Of a DNA stretch of 64,000 nt, positions 9,586 through 19,637 are shown piece after piece (the first letter of the stretch is position 1; the number at the start of each line of letters is the position of its first letter). This DNA is from Mesorhizobium sp. GTDB taxonomy: Bacteria > Pseudomonadota > Alphaproteobacteria > Rhizobiales > Rhizobiaceae. Under the pieces are notes generated by a model, which was not told the origin of the DNA, made no database searches, and worked only from the letters and a program-made list of their open reading frames with translations. Position numbers and translations under genes: made by a program. Location: positions 35,100 through 99,099 of the forward strand of contig NZ_JANJTZ010000070.1 in NCBI RefSeq assembly GCF_024710845.1. Direction: 5' to 3'.

Positions 9586-10992
9586 ATGCCGCGTCTGCCC
9601 GCGATCTTCCGCACCACCGCGGCCCGGCTGTCGGCGCTCTACCTGCTTTTGTTCGCGGCGTCGGCCCTGGTGCTCGTCGTCTACATGACGTCGCTATCGA
9701 CGCGCATGCTAACCGACCAGACGCGCGAGACGATCCTCGAGGAAGTGCTGAGCCTGTCGCGCTCCTACGAGGCCGGGGGACTTCCCCGTCTCGTGCGTGT
9801 CGTCGCGCAACGCTCCCGCCAGCCTGGCGCCTATCTCTACCTGCTCACCGACCCGAACGGCCGTCCTCTCGCCGGAAATGTGGAAAGCCTGGAACCGGGC
9901 GTGCTGGAGACCGACGGCTGGACGGAGCGGCCGTTCTCCTATCGACGCTACGGCGAGGGTGCCGCGACGCCGCCTGTAACTGACGGCCACAAGGCGATCG
10001 CGCAGGTCGTGCGCCTGCCCAACACGATGATCGTGCTGGTCGGCCGTGATCTCGGCGAGCCGGAGCAGTTCCGCCTCGTCGTGCGCCGTGCGTTGACAGC
10101 GGCTCTTGCGCTGATGGGCATCGGCGCCTTCGTGATCTGGTTCTTCGTCGGCCGCCAGGCGCTGCACCGCATCGACAGCATTTCCGAAGCGAGCCGGCGC
10201 ATCATGGGCGGCGACCTTTCGGGCCGGCTGCCGGTGACCGGTTCGGGCGACGAATTCGACCGGCTATCCGAGAATCTGAACGGGATGCTGGCGCGCATCG
10301 GCGCTCTGAATGACGGGCTGAAGCAGGTCTCGGACAACATCGCCCATGACCTCAAGACGCCGCTGACGCGCCTGCGCAACCGTGTCGAGGCGACGCTGGC
10401 CGGCGCGCACACCGAGGCCGAATACCGCGAGGCGCTGGAGGGAGCGATCGGCGAATCCGACCAGCTCATCCGCACCTTCAACGCGATCCTGATGATCTCG
10501 CGCCTGGAGGCGGGCTATTCGGCCGAGGCGACGAGCGAGGTCGACCTCGCCGCCATCATGCGCGACGTGGTGGAGCTCTACGAGCCGGCGGCGGAAGAGG
10601 CCGGCGTGACGCTCACCGCCGAAGATTGCGCCGAGGCAAAGGTGATCGGCAATCGCGAACTGATCGGCCAGGCGCTGTCCAACATCGTCGACAATGCGAT
10701 CAAATATTCCGCTGGCGCCGAGGGCGGCGCCAAGGTTGCGGTGTCGATCGTCAGGGCGCCCGGGAATATCCGCCTCGGCGTCGCCGACAACGGGCCGGGC
10801 ATTCCCCCCGAGGATCGCGTTCAGGCGACGGAACGCTTCGTGCGGCTGGAGAAGAGCCGGTCGCAGCCGGGATCGGGCCTCGGCCTCAGCCTTGCCAAGG
10901 CGGTGATGACGTTCCACGGTGGCGCGCTGGAACTGTCCGGGAAGGAGCCAGGATTGCTCGTCGAGATGGTGTTTCCGCGTCAGGGGGGATGA
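9586..10992 (+). CDS. Sensor histidine kinase, partner of the upstream regulator
   Basis: A 468-residue membrane kinase. Transmembrane helices at about 15-34 and 167-188 bracket a periplasmic sensor of about 130 residues. A HAMP linker (190-243) leads to the phospho-acceptor His254 in NIAHDLKTPLTRL. The catalytic domain shows NIVDNAIKYS, ADNGPGIPPED and GSGLGLSLAKAV. It begins 2 bp after the regulator gene and its stop overlaps the glnE start, so all three are likely one transcript. The stimulus is unknown. Confidence 0.86.
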   Translation: MPRLPAIFRTTAARLSALYLLLFAASALVLVVYMTSLSTRMLTDQTRETILEEVLSLSRSYEAGGLPRLVRVVAQRSRQPGAYLYLLTDPNGRPLAGNVESLEPGVLETDGWTERPFSYRRYGEGAATPPVTDGHKAIAQVVRLPNTMIVLVGRDLGEPEQFRLVVRRALTAALALMGIGAFVIWFFVGRQALHRIDSISEASRRIMGGDLSGRLPVTGSGDEFDRLSENLNGMLARIGALNDGLKQVSDNIAHDLKTPLTRLRNRVEATLAGAHTEAEYREALEGAIGESDQLIRTFNAILMISRLEAGYSAEATSEVDLAAIMRDVVELYEPAAEEAGVTLTAEDCAEAKVIGNRELIGQALSNIVDNAIKYSAGAEGGAKVAVSIVRAPGNIRLGVADNGPGIPPEDRVQATERFVRLEKSRSQPGSGLGLSLAKAVMTFHGGALELSGKEPGLLVEMVFPRQGG

Positions 10993-13970
10993 TGGCGAAG
11001 GCAGCGGCCGCGAAAGAGGCGGCAGGGGAGCGGAACTGGTTCGGCGCACGTCCGGCGCGGCTTCAGCCGCTCGACGCGAGTGCGGCGAAGGCAGAGCTGG
11101 CCGAACTGATCTCGAATGCCGATGCGGCCGGCCTTGAGGGCCTTGTGGCCGACCTAACGGCAGGCGGCGCGACGGCCGACTTCCTCGCCGCCGTGCTCGA
11201 CCTCTCGCCCTTCCTGCGCGATTGCATGCGACGCGCCCCGCAGATTCTCGATCACCTGCGCTCGGTCACCGCGTCGGCTCGCATCGACGCCGTCCTGGAG
11301 GCGATCGAGGCGCTCGGCCGCGATCCCGATATCGCCGAGTCGCGGCTGATGGCCGAACTCAGGCGGCACAAGACGGAAGCGCATGTGCTGATCGCGCTGT
11401 GCGACCTGGCGCGGGTGTTCGATGCGCAGACGACGGTGCGCCGGTTGAGCAGGCTCGCCGACGCGGCGATCGGGGCGGCGGTGTCTTACCTGCTGCGCGA
11501 CGCCCACGGCCAGGGCAAGATCTCGTTGCCGGATCCAGCGGATCCGGCGAGAGGGTCCGGCTGGATCCTGCTTGCAATGGGCAAGCTCGGCGCGCACGAG
11601 CTCAACTTTTCCTCCGACATCGACCTGATTTCGTTCTTCGATCCGCAGGCGGAGGCGATCACCGACCCCTACGAAGCGAACGAGCTGTTTGCTCGGCTGA
11701 CGCGGCGGCTGGTGCGCATCCTCCAGGACCGGACCGGGGACGGATACGTCTTCCGCACCGATCTGCGCCTGCGGCCCGATCCCGGATCGACGCCACTGGC
11801 GATCCCGGTCGGCGCGGCGCTGCACTACTACGAGAGCCGCGGCCAGAACTGGGAGCGCGCCGCGATGATCAAGGCGCGGCCGGTGGCCGGCGATCTCGAA
11901 GCGGGACAAGCCTTCCTCGCCGAGCTGAAGCCCTATGTCTGGCGCAGGTATATGGACTTCGCGGCGATCGCCGACGTCCACTCGATCAAGCGCCAGATCC
12001 ACGCCCACAAAGGTCACGGCGAGATCGCGGTGAAAGGCCACAACGTCAAGCTCGGGCGCGGCGGCATCCGCGAGATCGAGTTCTTCGTCCAGACCCAGCA
12101 ACTGATTGCCGGCGGCCGCTTCCAGGAACTGCGCGGCCGCGAGACGATCGCGATGCTGGGCGAGCTTTGCGCGCGTGGCTGGATCTCGCCCGAGGAGCGC
12201 GACGCGCTGGCGAAGCAATACTGGTTCCTGCGGGATGTCGAACACGCGATCCAGATGGTTGCGGACGAGCAGACCCACCTGCTGCCCGAGGACGACGAGG
12301 GCCTTGAGAGGATCGCGCATATGCGCGGCTATCGCGACGCAGCCGCGTTTGCGGCCGATTTCCGCGCCTCGCTGCAGGTGGTGGAGAAGCACTACGCGGC
12401 GCTGTTCGAATCCGCGCCGGAGCTGTCGGCGGGGGTGGGCAATCTCGTCTTCACCGGCGACGTCGACGATCCGGACACGCTGCAGACACTGTCGCAGCTC
12501 GGCTTCGAGCGCCCTAGCGACATCTGCCGCGTCATCCGTACCTGGCATTTCGGGCGCTACCGCGCGACGCAGTCGGCCGAGGCGCGCGAGCGCCTGACGG
12601 AACTCACGCCGGCGCTGCTGCAGGCCTTCGGCAACACCCGAAGGGCCGACGAGGCGCTGATGCGCTTCGACGCCTTCCTGGCCGGCCTGCCGGCGGGGAT
12701 CCAGCTCTTCTCGCTGCTCCAGTCCAACCCGGCACTTCTGAACCTGCTGGCCTTGATCATGGGCGCAGCACCCCGCCTCGCGGCGATCATCACCAGGCGC
12801 GCGCATGTCTTCGACGGGCTGCTCGATCCCATGCTGATGGCGGAACTGCCCGACCGGCGTTACCTTGCCGGCCGGCTCCAGGCCTTCCTCGAAGGCGTGA
12901 CCGTGCATGAGGAGGTTCTGGACCGTCTGCGCATCTTCGCGGCCGAGCAGAAGTTCCTCATCGGCGTCAGGCTGCTCACCGGCGCGATCGACGCGGTGCG
13001 GGCGGGCAGGGCCTTCTCCGACCTCGCCGACCTCACCATCGGCGCGGCACTGGAGGCCGTGCGCGAGGAGTTCGCCGTCCGGCATGGACGCGTGGCCGGC
13101 GACCGCGTGGCGCTGCTCGGCATGGGCAAGCTCGGCTCGCGGGAGCTGACCGCAGGTTCGGACGTCGACATGATCCTGCTCTATGACCACTCGGAGACGG
13201 CGGAGGAATCCGACGGCGAGAAGCCGCTGGCTCCGGCGCTCTACTTCACGCGGCTGACGCAGCGGCTGATCGCGGCGGTGTCGGCGCCGACGACGGAGGG
13301 CGTTCTCTACGAGATCGACCTGCGGCTGCGGCCTTCCGGCAACAAGGGACCGGTCGCGACCCACATCGCCGCCTTCCGCAAATACCAGCGCGAAGACGCC
13401 GAGACCTGGGAGCACATGGCGCTGACGCGGGCGCGGGTGATCGCCGGCGACGCCGACTTCGCCGACCTGATCGAAACTGACGTGGCCGGCATTCTGCACC
13501 TGCCTCGCGCCTATGTCGATGTCGCGCGCGAGGCACGGCAGATGCGGGCGATGATCGAGAAGGAGAAACCGCCGGCCGACGAGTGGGACCTCAAGCTCGC
13601 GCTTGGCGGGCTGATCGACCTCGAGTTCATCGCACAGGTCGCGTTGCTGACCGGCCGGGTGGATCAAGCGGGCAGGGCGACAGGCACGGCCGACGTCCTG
13701 CGCCATCTCGCGGACGATTTCGCCGATCTGCAGGTGCGAGGCGAACTCTTCGAGGCGCATCGCCTTTACACCACACTGACGCAGATCATGCGGCTCTGCC
13801 TGACGGGAAATCTCGATGCAGCCGATATTCCGCCCGGATTGTCCGATCTGCTCATCCGCAGCGCGGACGCGCCGGACCTCAATGTCCTGCGCGCGCTGCT
13901 AAAGGACACGACCGGGAACGTTCGAAAGCTGTTCGACATTCTCCTGGGTCAGAAATCCGCATCACGGTGA
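10989..13970 (+). CDS. glnE: Bifunctional glutamine synthetase adenylyltransferase/deadenylase GlnE
   Basis: A 993-residue enzyme that adenylylates glutamine synthetase when nitrogen is plentiful and removes AMP when it is scarce, under the control of PII. Both nucleotidyltransferase halves are visible. The N-terminal deadenylase half has LGAHELNFSSDIDLISFFDP. The C-terminal adenylylase half has LGSRELTAGSDVDMILLYD. Each carries the SDxD metal-binding pair and a downstream LRLRP stretch. Length fits the rhizobial family. Two adjacent ATGs (10989 and 10992) overlap the kinase stop, with AGGGGGG immediately before; either could start. A long open frame upstream of them belongs to the wrong frame of the kinase gene. 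Confidence 0.95.
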   Translation: MMAKAAAAKEAAGERNWFGARPARLQPLDASAAKAELAELISNADAAGLEGLVADLTAGGATADFLAAVLDLSPFLRDCMRRAPQILDHLRSVTASARIDAVLEAIEALGRDPDIAESRLMAELRRHKTEAHVLIALCDLARVFDAQTTVRRLSRLADAAIGAAVSYLLRDAHGQGKISLPDPADPARGSGWILLAMGKLGAHELNFSSDIDLISFFDPQAEAITDPYEANELFARLTRRLVRILQDRTGDGYVFRTDLRLRPDPGSTPLAIPVGAALHYYESRGQNWERAAMIKARPVAGDLEAGQAFLAELKPYVWRRYMDFAAIADVHSIKRQIHAHKGHGEIAVKGHNVKLGRGGIREIEFFVQTQQLIAGGRFQELRGRETIAMLGELCARGWISPEERDALAKQYWFLRDVEHAIQMVADEQTHLLPEDDEGLERIAHMRGYRDAAAFAADFRASLQVVEKHYAALFESAPELSAGVGNLVFTGDVDDPDTLQTLSQLGFERPSDICRVIRTWHFGRYRATQSAEARERLTELTPALLQAFGNTRRADEALMRFDAFLAGLPAGIQLFSLLQSNPALLNLLALIMGAAPRLAAIITRRAHVFDGLLDPMLMAELPDRRYLAGRLQAFLEGVTVHEEVLDRLRIFAAEQKFLIGVRLLTGAIDAVRAGRAFSDLADLTIGAALEAVREEFAVRHGRVAGDRVALLGMGKLGSRELTAGSDVDMILLYDHSETAEESDGEKPLAPALYFTRLTQRLIAAVSAPTTEGVLYEIDLRLRPSGNKGPVATHIAAFRKYQREDAETWEHMALTRARVIAGDADFADLIETDVAGILHLPRAYVDVAREARQMRAMIEKEKPPADEWDLKLALGGLIDLEFIAQVALLTGRVDQAGRATGTADVLRHLADDFADLQVRGELFEAHRLYTTLTQIMRLCLTGNLDAADIPPGLSDLLIRSADAPDLNVLRALLKDTTGNVRKLFDILLGQKSASR

Positions 13971-14028
13971 TGGAAATGACATGATCCGGTCCCCATGTGG
14001 AGATCGAACCCGAGAAGTGGAGAAGATC

Positions 14029-14463
14029 ATGAAGAAGACGGTTCTGGCCTGGGCCTTCGTCGCGTTTGCCGGCGCGGTCGGAGCGACCGCATCGCAGGCG
14101 GCGCCGGACGACAGGATTTTCGAGCGCCTCGACGCGGACAAGAGCGGCGACGTCTCGTTCGAAGAATTCCTGGCCGCGATCACGGGCCGGCTTGAGAACG
14201 CGGACAAGGATGGCGACGGCAAGCTGACGGTCGCGGAGATCTCGGCGACCATCAAGGGGCCGAAGGCAAACCAGCAGGCGGAGGCGCTCGTCGCCCGTTT
14301 CGACCCGGACAAAGACGGCACTATCAAGCTCGCCGATGTCGAGGCCCGGCGGAAGCAGCGTTTTGCCGAACTCGATGCCGATGCGGACGGCAAACTGATC
14401 AAGGAAGAGATGCGCGGCCGCGCTTCGGCGAAGGGCGACAGGCCGAAGCCGACTGCCCAGTAG
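14029..14463 (+). CDS. Secreted EF-hand calcium-binding protein
   Basis: A 144-residue protein with a signal peptide (MKKTVLAWAFVAFAGAVGATASQA) and four EF-hand loops: DADKSGDVSFEE, DKDGDGKLTVAE, DPDKDGTIKLAD and DADADGKLIKEE. Each has acidic residues at loop positions 1, 3 and 5 and a Gly at 6, so Ca2+ binding in the periplasm is likely. GTGGAGAAG lies before the ATG at 14029. Proteins of this kind (calmodulin-like, EfhP-like) are common in rhizobia without an assigned role. It is followed at once by a terminator shared with the convergent kinase gene. Confidence 0.78.
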   Translation: MKKTVLAWAFVAFAGAVGATASQAAPDDRIFERLDADKSGDVSFEEFLAAITGRLENADKDGDGKLTVAEISATIKGPKANQQAEALVARFDPDKDGTIKLADVEARRKQRFAELDADADGKLIKEEMRGRASAKGDRPKPTAQ

Positions 14464-14483
14464 GGCGTCTGCGGCCCGGTCGC

Positions 14484-14510
14484 GGCCGCCTGAGGTTAGG
14501 CGGCCTTTCT
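14484..14510 (+). terminator. Terminator between EF-hand gene and convergent kinase
   Basis: GGCCGCCT (14484-14491) pairs with AGGCGGCC (14498-14505) around GAGGTT, followed by TTTCT. It overlaps the last codons of the kinase on the other strand. Confidence 0.6.
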
Positions 14511-16754
14511 CGACGGTTGTGCCGCCGCCTTCGTCTTCACCGGGATACGCACCGAGACGATGGTGCCGACGCCCTCGGTCGAGCGGATTTTGAGCGCGCC
14601 GCCGTGAAGCTGGGCGAGCGAGCGCGAGATCGCCAGGCCGAGGCCTGAGCCGGTATGGCTCTTGGTGAGCTGGTTCTCGACCTGCTCGAACGGCTTGCCC
14701 AGCTTCCTGAGCGCCTCCTGCGGGATGCCGCAGCCATTGTCCTCGATCGTCAGGATGACCGCGCCGGACGTTTTGCGGGCGCGCACCGCGATCTTGCCGC
14801 CCTGGCCGGTGAACTTGACGGCGTTCGACAAGAGGTTGATGGCGATCTGCTTGATCGCCCGGCGATCGGCATTGAGCGTCAGAGAGTCGGCGATGCTGGT
14901 CTCCACCGTGATCGATTTCTGCGCCGCCTGCAGCGAGATCACCCGGACCGTCTCGCGCACCAGGGGGCAGAGGTCGATCTCCTCGCGGTCGAGCGAGAAG
15001 CGGCCGGCCTCGATCTTCGACATGTCGAGGATGTCGTTGATGACGCCCAGCAGATAGTTTCCGCTGCCGTGGATGTCGCGAACATATTCCGCGTAGCGCT
15101 CCGAGCCGAGCGGCCCGAACAGACCCGACTGCATCAGCTCCGAGAAACCGATGATCGCATTCAAAGGCGTGCGCAGTTCGTGCGACATGTTGGCGAGGAA
15201 TTCGGACTTGGCGCGGTTGGCGGCCTCCGCTCGCTCCGTCTCGCGCATGCACTTCTTGTTGAGATCGGCGAGTTCGCGGGCACGGTCCTCTTCGGCCTTC
15301 CGCGCAACGGAGAGGTCGTGGATCGTCGCCATCAGCCGGCGCTCGCTGTCGACGAGCTTCTCCTGATGCTGCTTGATCTGGGTGATATCGGCACCGACCG
15401 AAACCGTGCCGCCGTCACGCGTGACCAGTTCGTTGACCTGCACCCAGCGTCCGTCCTTGAACTGCCGCTCGTAGGTCACGGCGCCGTGTCGGCCATTGCC
15501 GTTCGCCAGCCGCCGCTCGGATGCAAAGGCGGTCATCCGCTCTTCGATCACACCGCGCGGCGTGCCGGGTTCGATATCGTCGTCGGTCAGGCCGGCCTGC
15601 TCCTGGAAGCGGGTGTTGCACATCACCAGGCGACCGTTCGCGTCCCAGAGGACGAAAGTCTCCGAAATGTTCTCGATGGCGGTGCGCAGCCGCGCATCCG
15701 CCTCCTCCGACTGCATGGCCAGGTGATACTGCTCGGTGACGTCGATGGCGATTCCGAGCAGATGGACGTCCGGCGCATCCGGATCGATGATCTGTGCGCG
15801 GGCGCGGACCCACACCCACTGGCCGTTTGCATGGCGCATACGGAAGACCTGGTCGATCTGGTCGACCTCGCGCGCCGCCAGCGCCTTCGCGACCGTAAAC
15901 AGGTCGCCATCCTCCTCGTGGATGATCTCGTTGACCTCGCCGAAGGAGAGCATGGCGTTGCTGGGCTCGTAGCCCAGCATCTCGTACATCGAGCGCGACC
16001 AGAACATGCGCCCGCGGCCCATGTCCCAGTCCCACAGTCCGCAGCGGCCGCGCAGCAGCGCTGAATCGATGCGCTGATGCGCCTCCGAGTAGATCCGGTC
16101 GGCCGACTGCGCCCGCGCGGCCTGCGCGAAATAGGCATAGAGGATGACGATCAACACGCTCGAGGTGAGCACGAACAGCGTCACGTTGAGCGAGACCATC
16201 TTGCGCCAGTCGGCAAACACAGTGTCGGTGGAGATCATTGCGACCGCCGCATGCTTGCGGTCGGAGGTCAGGTCGACCGCTGCGAACCAGCGCTGGCTGC
16301 CGATTGTTACCTCCATGACACCGGCGCGTGCCCCAAACATGAACAACGGCTGGCCGCCGTCGATCTGGCTTTCGAGCCAGCGGCCTTCCCAGCCGATGTC
16401 GCGGGGTGCTGCCGCCGTGACACGGAAGCGTTCGTCGGTCACCAGAAGCACATGGCTGCGCTCGAGATTGCCGATCTGGGCGGAAGCGTCGAGCGCCCGC
16501 CGATCGGCGTCAACCGGCGACGCAGCGAGTTCGACGCTGAGCGTGCCGGCAATCTGCGACGCCGCCAGCGCCGCCATCGAGCGGGCGTCCCGCTCGATGT
16601 CGTCACGAAGCGCCAGGAGCGAAAGCACCCTGGTCGCCGCCACGACGATGAGGAAGATGACGATCAGCGCCGGAATGGACCGGCGCAGATACGGTTCGGC
16701 CGCCAGCAGGCGCTTGTATGCCGGCGCGGCGACGATGCCGGCGCCGTTGCCCAT
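14496..16754 (-). CDS. pleC: PAS-domain sensor histidine kinase, PleC/PdhS-like
   Basis: A 752-residue membrane kinase. An N-terminal helix (IPALIVIFLIVVAATRVLSLL) and a second near residue 190 (LNVTLFVLTSSVLIVILYAY) enclose a periplasmic region. Two PAS domains follow (GLWDWDMGRGRMFW; NISETFVLWDANGRLV), with a coiled linker, then His525 in ANMSHELRTPLNAIIGF and the catalytic boxes NLLSNAVKFT, EDNGCGIP and GSGLGLAIS. This core is typical of the PleC/DivJ/PdhS kinases that act on DivK to control division and polarity. The name is inferred from that core and from position beside glnE, as I recall for rhizobia. ATG 16754 has AAGGAA 5 bp upstream; 16880 is a longer alternative. Confidence 0.65.
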   Translation of the reverse strand: MGNGAGIVAAPAYKRLLAAEPYLRRSIPALIVIFLIVVAATRVLSLLALRDDIERDARSMAALAASQIAGTLSVELAASPVDADRRALDASAQIGNLERSHVLLVTDERFRVTAAAPRDIGWEGRWLESQIDGGQPLFMFGARAGVMEVTIGSQRWFAAVDLTSDRKHAAVAMISTDTVFADWRKMVSLNVTLFVLTSSVLIVILYAYFAQAARAQSADRIYSEAHQRIDSALLRGRCGLWDWDMGRGRMFWSRSMYEMLGYEPSNAMLSFGEVNEIIHEEDGDLFTVAKALAAREVDQIDQVFRMRHANGQWVWVRARAQIIDPDAPDVHLLGIAIDVTEQYHLAMQSEEADARLRTAIENISETFVLWDANGRLVMCNTRFQEQAGLTDDDIEPGTPRGVIEERMTAFASERRLANGNGRHGAVTYERQFKDGRWVQVNELVTRDGGTVSVGADITQIKQHQEKLVDSERRLMATIHDLSVARKAEEDRARELADLNKKCMRETERAEAANRAKSEFLANMSHELRTPLNAIIGFSELMQSGLFGPLGSERYAEYVRDIHGSGNYLLGVINDILDMSKIEAGRFSLDREEIDLCPLVRETVRVISLQAAQKSITVETSIADSLTLNADRRAIKQIAINLLSNAVKFTGQGGKIAVRARKTSGAVILTIEDNGCGIPQEALRKLGKPFEQVENQLTKSHTGSGLGLAISRSLAQLHGGALKIRSTEGVGTIVSVRIPVKTKAAAQPSRKAA

Positions 16755-16882
16755 CTTGGTTCCTTCGCCGCCCCGTCCGCCGGCAAAAAAACGTCCACCA
16801 GTCGCCCCCCAGGCGCCTGTCTTTCCCATTGAAGGGCCCCGCAAAATTGTTTTTCTGGCTATACTTCGGAAACGCCGCACAT

Positions 16883-16916
16883 CCGAATCGCCATATAAGA
16901 ATCAAAGGTGATTCGG
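16883..16916. promoter_or_regulatory. Dyad with three GANTC sites upstream of the PleC-like kinase
   Basis: CCGAATCGCC (16883-16892) is an inverted copy of GGTGATTCGG (16907-16916) with one mismatch. The stretch holds three GANTC motifs (16885, 16899, 16910), the target of the cell-cycle methylase CcrM. It lies about 130 bp before the kinase start and is a plausible cell-cycle-regulated promoter element. Confidence 0.4.
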
Positions 16917-16991
16917 CTTGTCCAGAGGCTCGTTCAGGAATTCTTCACGAATTCCGGAATGAGAGCGAAAAAGGGCAAGAAGAGCAGGATT

Positions 16992-19637
16992 TCAGGCGAG
17001 TGTCCGCTCGACGATGTCACGCAGATCTGCCGAAAGCGTCGAAACGGCCTTGATCCGGGATAGCGTAGCGCGCGCATGCTCCTTGCGCCCGTCCTCGAGC
17101 GACCTCCACGAGCGGAAAGCTGTCGCAAGTCGCGCCGAAAGCTGCGGGTTCTTCGGATCGACCGACAGAGCGATCTCGGCGAGCAGTTCGTAGCCGGCGC
17201 CGTCGGCCCGGTGGAAGCCTGTCTGGTTCGCGGTCGTATAGGTGCCGATCAGCGCGCGCACCCGGTTCGGGTTGCCGAGCGAGAAGGCCGGATGCGTCAT
17301 CAGCGCCCGAACGCGGTCGACGGCGCCGTCGCCGGGCGCCATCGCCTGGATCTGGAACCATTTGTCCATGACCAGCGGATCGGCGCCGAACCTCGCCTCG
17401 AAATGCGCGAGCGCCTCGGCCGTCCCCGACGAGTCCGGATGGCGCATCGCCAGGACGGAGAGGGCCGCCGCCCGGTCGGTCATGTTGCCGGCGTCTCGGT
17501 ATTGACGCGAGGCATGGTCCGGTTGACCGGACGCGAGCGTGACGTAGTCGAGCATCGCGTTGCGCAGCGCACGCCGTCCGGCGCTCGCCGCGTCGGGCGA
17601 ATAGGGTCCGTTGTCCGCCAGGCCGTCATAGGCGGCGCGGAATGCTTCGTCATTCGCCGCCGCGATCGTGGCCGCGAGCGTGTTGCGTGCCGCCAGGATC
17701 GCGTCCGGATCGATCTTCGAGCCGATTTCGCGGGCGATGTCGGCTTCTGCCGGCAAGGTCAGGGCCAGCGCCTTGTAGGCCGGCTCCAGCGCGTGGCTGC
17801 GCACCGTCTCGAGGCAGATCAGGGCAAGATCGCCGGAAATCTTCGGCTTCTTGCCGCCGCGGATGGTGGCAGCCGCCTCGATCAGCGCCCCGGTCATCAG
17901 CCCCGTCAGCGCCTGCCAGCGCGAGTAGAGATCGCTGTCGTTGCGGGCGAGAAGCAGACGTTCCGGCAGCGGCTGGTCGAAGGCGATCGTTACCGGCGCG
18001 GAGAAGCCGCGGTTGAGTGAAATCGCCGGGCGTTCAGGCAACCCCTCGAAGCGGATAACGTGCCGGCGCTTCTTCAGGTGGATGACGCCGTCCTCGACGG
18101 TGGCGCCGCTGACCGACGAACAGGTGATATCGTTACCGTCCGCACCGACGAGGCCGAAGGCCAGCGGGATGTGCATCGCCTTCTTGCGGCTCTCGCCGGG
18201 CGTGGGCGGGACGGATTGCTCGATCTCCAGCGTCAGCGCCGCAGCATTCGGGTCGTGCGCCGCCGAGACCATCAGGTTCGGCGTGCCGGCCTGATGATAC
18301 CACAGCGAGAACTGCGACAGGTCGCGTCCCGAGACGTCCTCGAACACCTTGATGAAGTCCTCGATCGTCGCCGCGTCGCCGTCGTGGCGCTCGAAATAGA
18401 GGTCCATGCCGCGCCGGAAATCCTCATGGCCGAGGATGGTGCGGATCATGCCGACGACCTCAGCGCCCTTCTCGTAGACCGTGGCCGTGTAGAAATTGTT
18501 GATCTCGCGGTAGCGGCGCGGGCGCACCGGGTGCGCCAGCGGACCCTGGTCCTCAGGGAACTGGTGCGCGCGCAGCGTGCGCACGTCGGCGATACGCTCG
18601 ACGGCCCGGGACCGTTCATCCGCAGAGAATTCGTGATCGCGGAAGACGGTCAGCCCCTCCTTCAGGCAGAGCTGGAACCAGTCGCGGCAAGTGATTCTGT
18701 TGCCTGTCCAATTGTGGAAATATTCGTGCGCGATGATGGCTTCGATATTGGCGAAGTCGGCGTCCGTCGCGGTTTCCTGGTCGGCCAGCACATATTTGTC
18801 GTTGAAGATGTTGAGGCCCTTGTTCTCCATCGCGCCCATGTTGAAGTCGGACACGGCGACGATGTTGAACACGTCGAGGTCGTATTCGCGGCCGAAGGTC
18901 TCCTCGTCCCAGCGCATGGAGCGCCGGAGCGCATCCATCGCGTAGGCCGCGCGATCCTCCTTGCCGTGCTCGACATAGATGCCGAGGCGCACGTTGCGGC
19001 CGGACTGCGTGACGAACCGATCCGCCACCTCGGCAAGGTCGCCCGCGACCAGAGCGAAGAGATAGGACGGCTTCGGGTGCGGATCGAACCATTCGGCGAA
19101 ATGCCAGCCGTCGGGAAGCTCGCCGGTCGCGCCGGGATTGCCGTTGGCGAGCAGCAGCGGCGCTTCCTCGCGCCGCGCCTCGATCCGCACCGAATAGACC
19201 GAAAGGACGTCGGGCCGGTCGAGGAAATAGGTGATCCGGCGGAAGCCCTCCGCCTCGCACTGGGTGCAGTAGTTTCCGCTCGACCGGTAGAGACCCATCA
19301 GCGCCGTGTTGGCGGAGGGCGCGGTCTCGGTCTCGATCGTCAGTTGGAAGGTCCGGTTGCGGGGCGGCTTGTGCAGGGTGAGCCGCTGACCCGTCGCCTC
19401 GTAGCTTCCGGCCTCAAGCGGCTCGCCGTCGATCGCGACGGCAAGGAGGGCAATTCCGTCACCGTCGAGCACCAGCGGCGTCGAAGGCGCAACGCCCGCC
19501 CGCCGCTCGATCGTCAGCTCCGCGATCACGCGCGTGCGGTCTGGATCGAGGCGGAAGATCAGCGATGTCCGTGGAATGAGCCAGTCGCTCGGGCGATAAT
19601 CCTCGAGCCTGAACACCTGGCCGGTATCTGTCCGCAT
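16992..19637 (-). CDS. pepN: Aminopeptidase N (M1 family)
   Basis: An 881-residue cytosolic zinc aminopeptidase that trims N-terminal residues from peptides. The exopeptidase motif GAMEN is at 268-272. The zinc site HEYFH is at 304-308 with the third ligand Glu327, the exact HExxHx18E spacing. The rest shows the E. coli PepN-type M1 layout, with a long helical C-terminus. The start at 19637 (MRTDTGQVFRLEDYRPSDW) matches the usual N-terminus; an upstream ATG at 19682 adds 15 residues without a ribosome site. It is transcribed away from the molybdo-hydroxylase gene, with a 160-bp shared promoter region. Confidence 0.94.
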   Translation of the reverse strand: MRTDTGQVFRLEDYRPSDWLIPRTSLIFRLDPDRTRVIAELTIERRAGVAPSTPLVLDGDGIALLAVAIDGEPLEAGSYEATGQRLTLHKPPRNRTFQLTIETETAPSANTALMGLYRSSGNYCTQCEAEGFRRITYFLDRPDVLSVYSVRIEARREEAPLLLANGNPGATGELPDGWHFAEWFDPHPKPSYLFALVAGDLAEVADRFVTQSGRNVRLGIYVEHGKEDRAAYAMDALRRSMRWDEETFGREYDLDVFNIVAVSDFNMGAMENKGLNIFNDKYVLADQETATDADFANIEAIIAHEYFHNWTGNRITCRDWFQLCLKEGLTVFRDHEFSADERSRAVERIADVRTLRAHQFPEDQGPLAHPVRPRRYREINNFYTATVYEKGAEVVGMIRTILGHEDFRRGMDLYFERHDGDAATIEDFIKVFEDVSGRDLSQFSLWYHQAGTPNLMVSAAHDPNAAALTLEIEQSVPPTPGESRKKAMHIPLAFGLVGADGNDITCSSVSGATVEDGVIHLKKRRHVIRFEGLPERPAISLNRGFSAPVTIAFDQPLPERLLLARNDSDLYSRWQALTGLMTGALIEAAATIRGGKKPKISGDLALICLETVRSHALEPAYKALALTLPAEADIAREIGSKIDPDAILAARNTLAATIAAANDEAFRAAYDGLADNGPYSPDAASAGRRALRNAMLDYVTLASGQPDHASRQYRDAGNMTDRAAALSVLAMRHPDSSGTAEALAHFEARFGADPLVMDKWFQIQAMAPGDGAVDRVRALMTHPAFSLGNPNRVRALIGTYTTANQTGFHRADGAGYELLAEIALSVDPKNPQLSARLATAFRSWRSLEDGRKEHARATLSRIKAVSTLSADLRDIVERTLA

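Noticed and set aside
11154..13760. 868-codon open frame on the minus strand
   Set aside because: Antisense to glnE, which has both catalytic domains intact; composition is that of a shadow frame.
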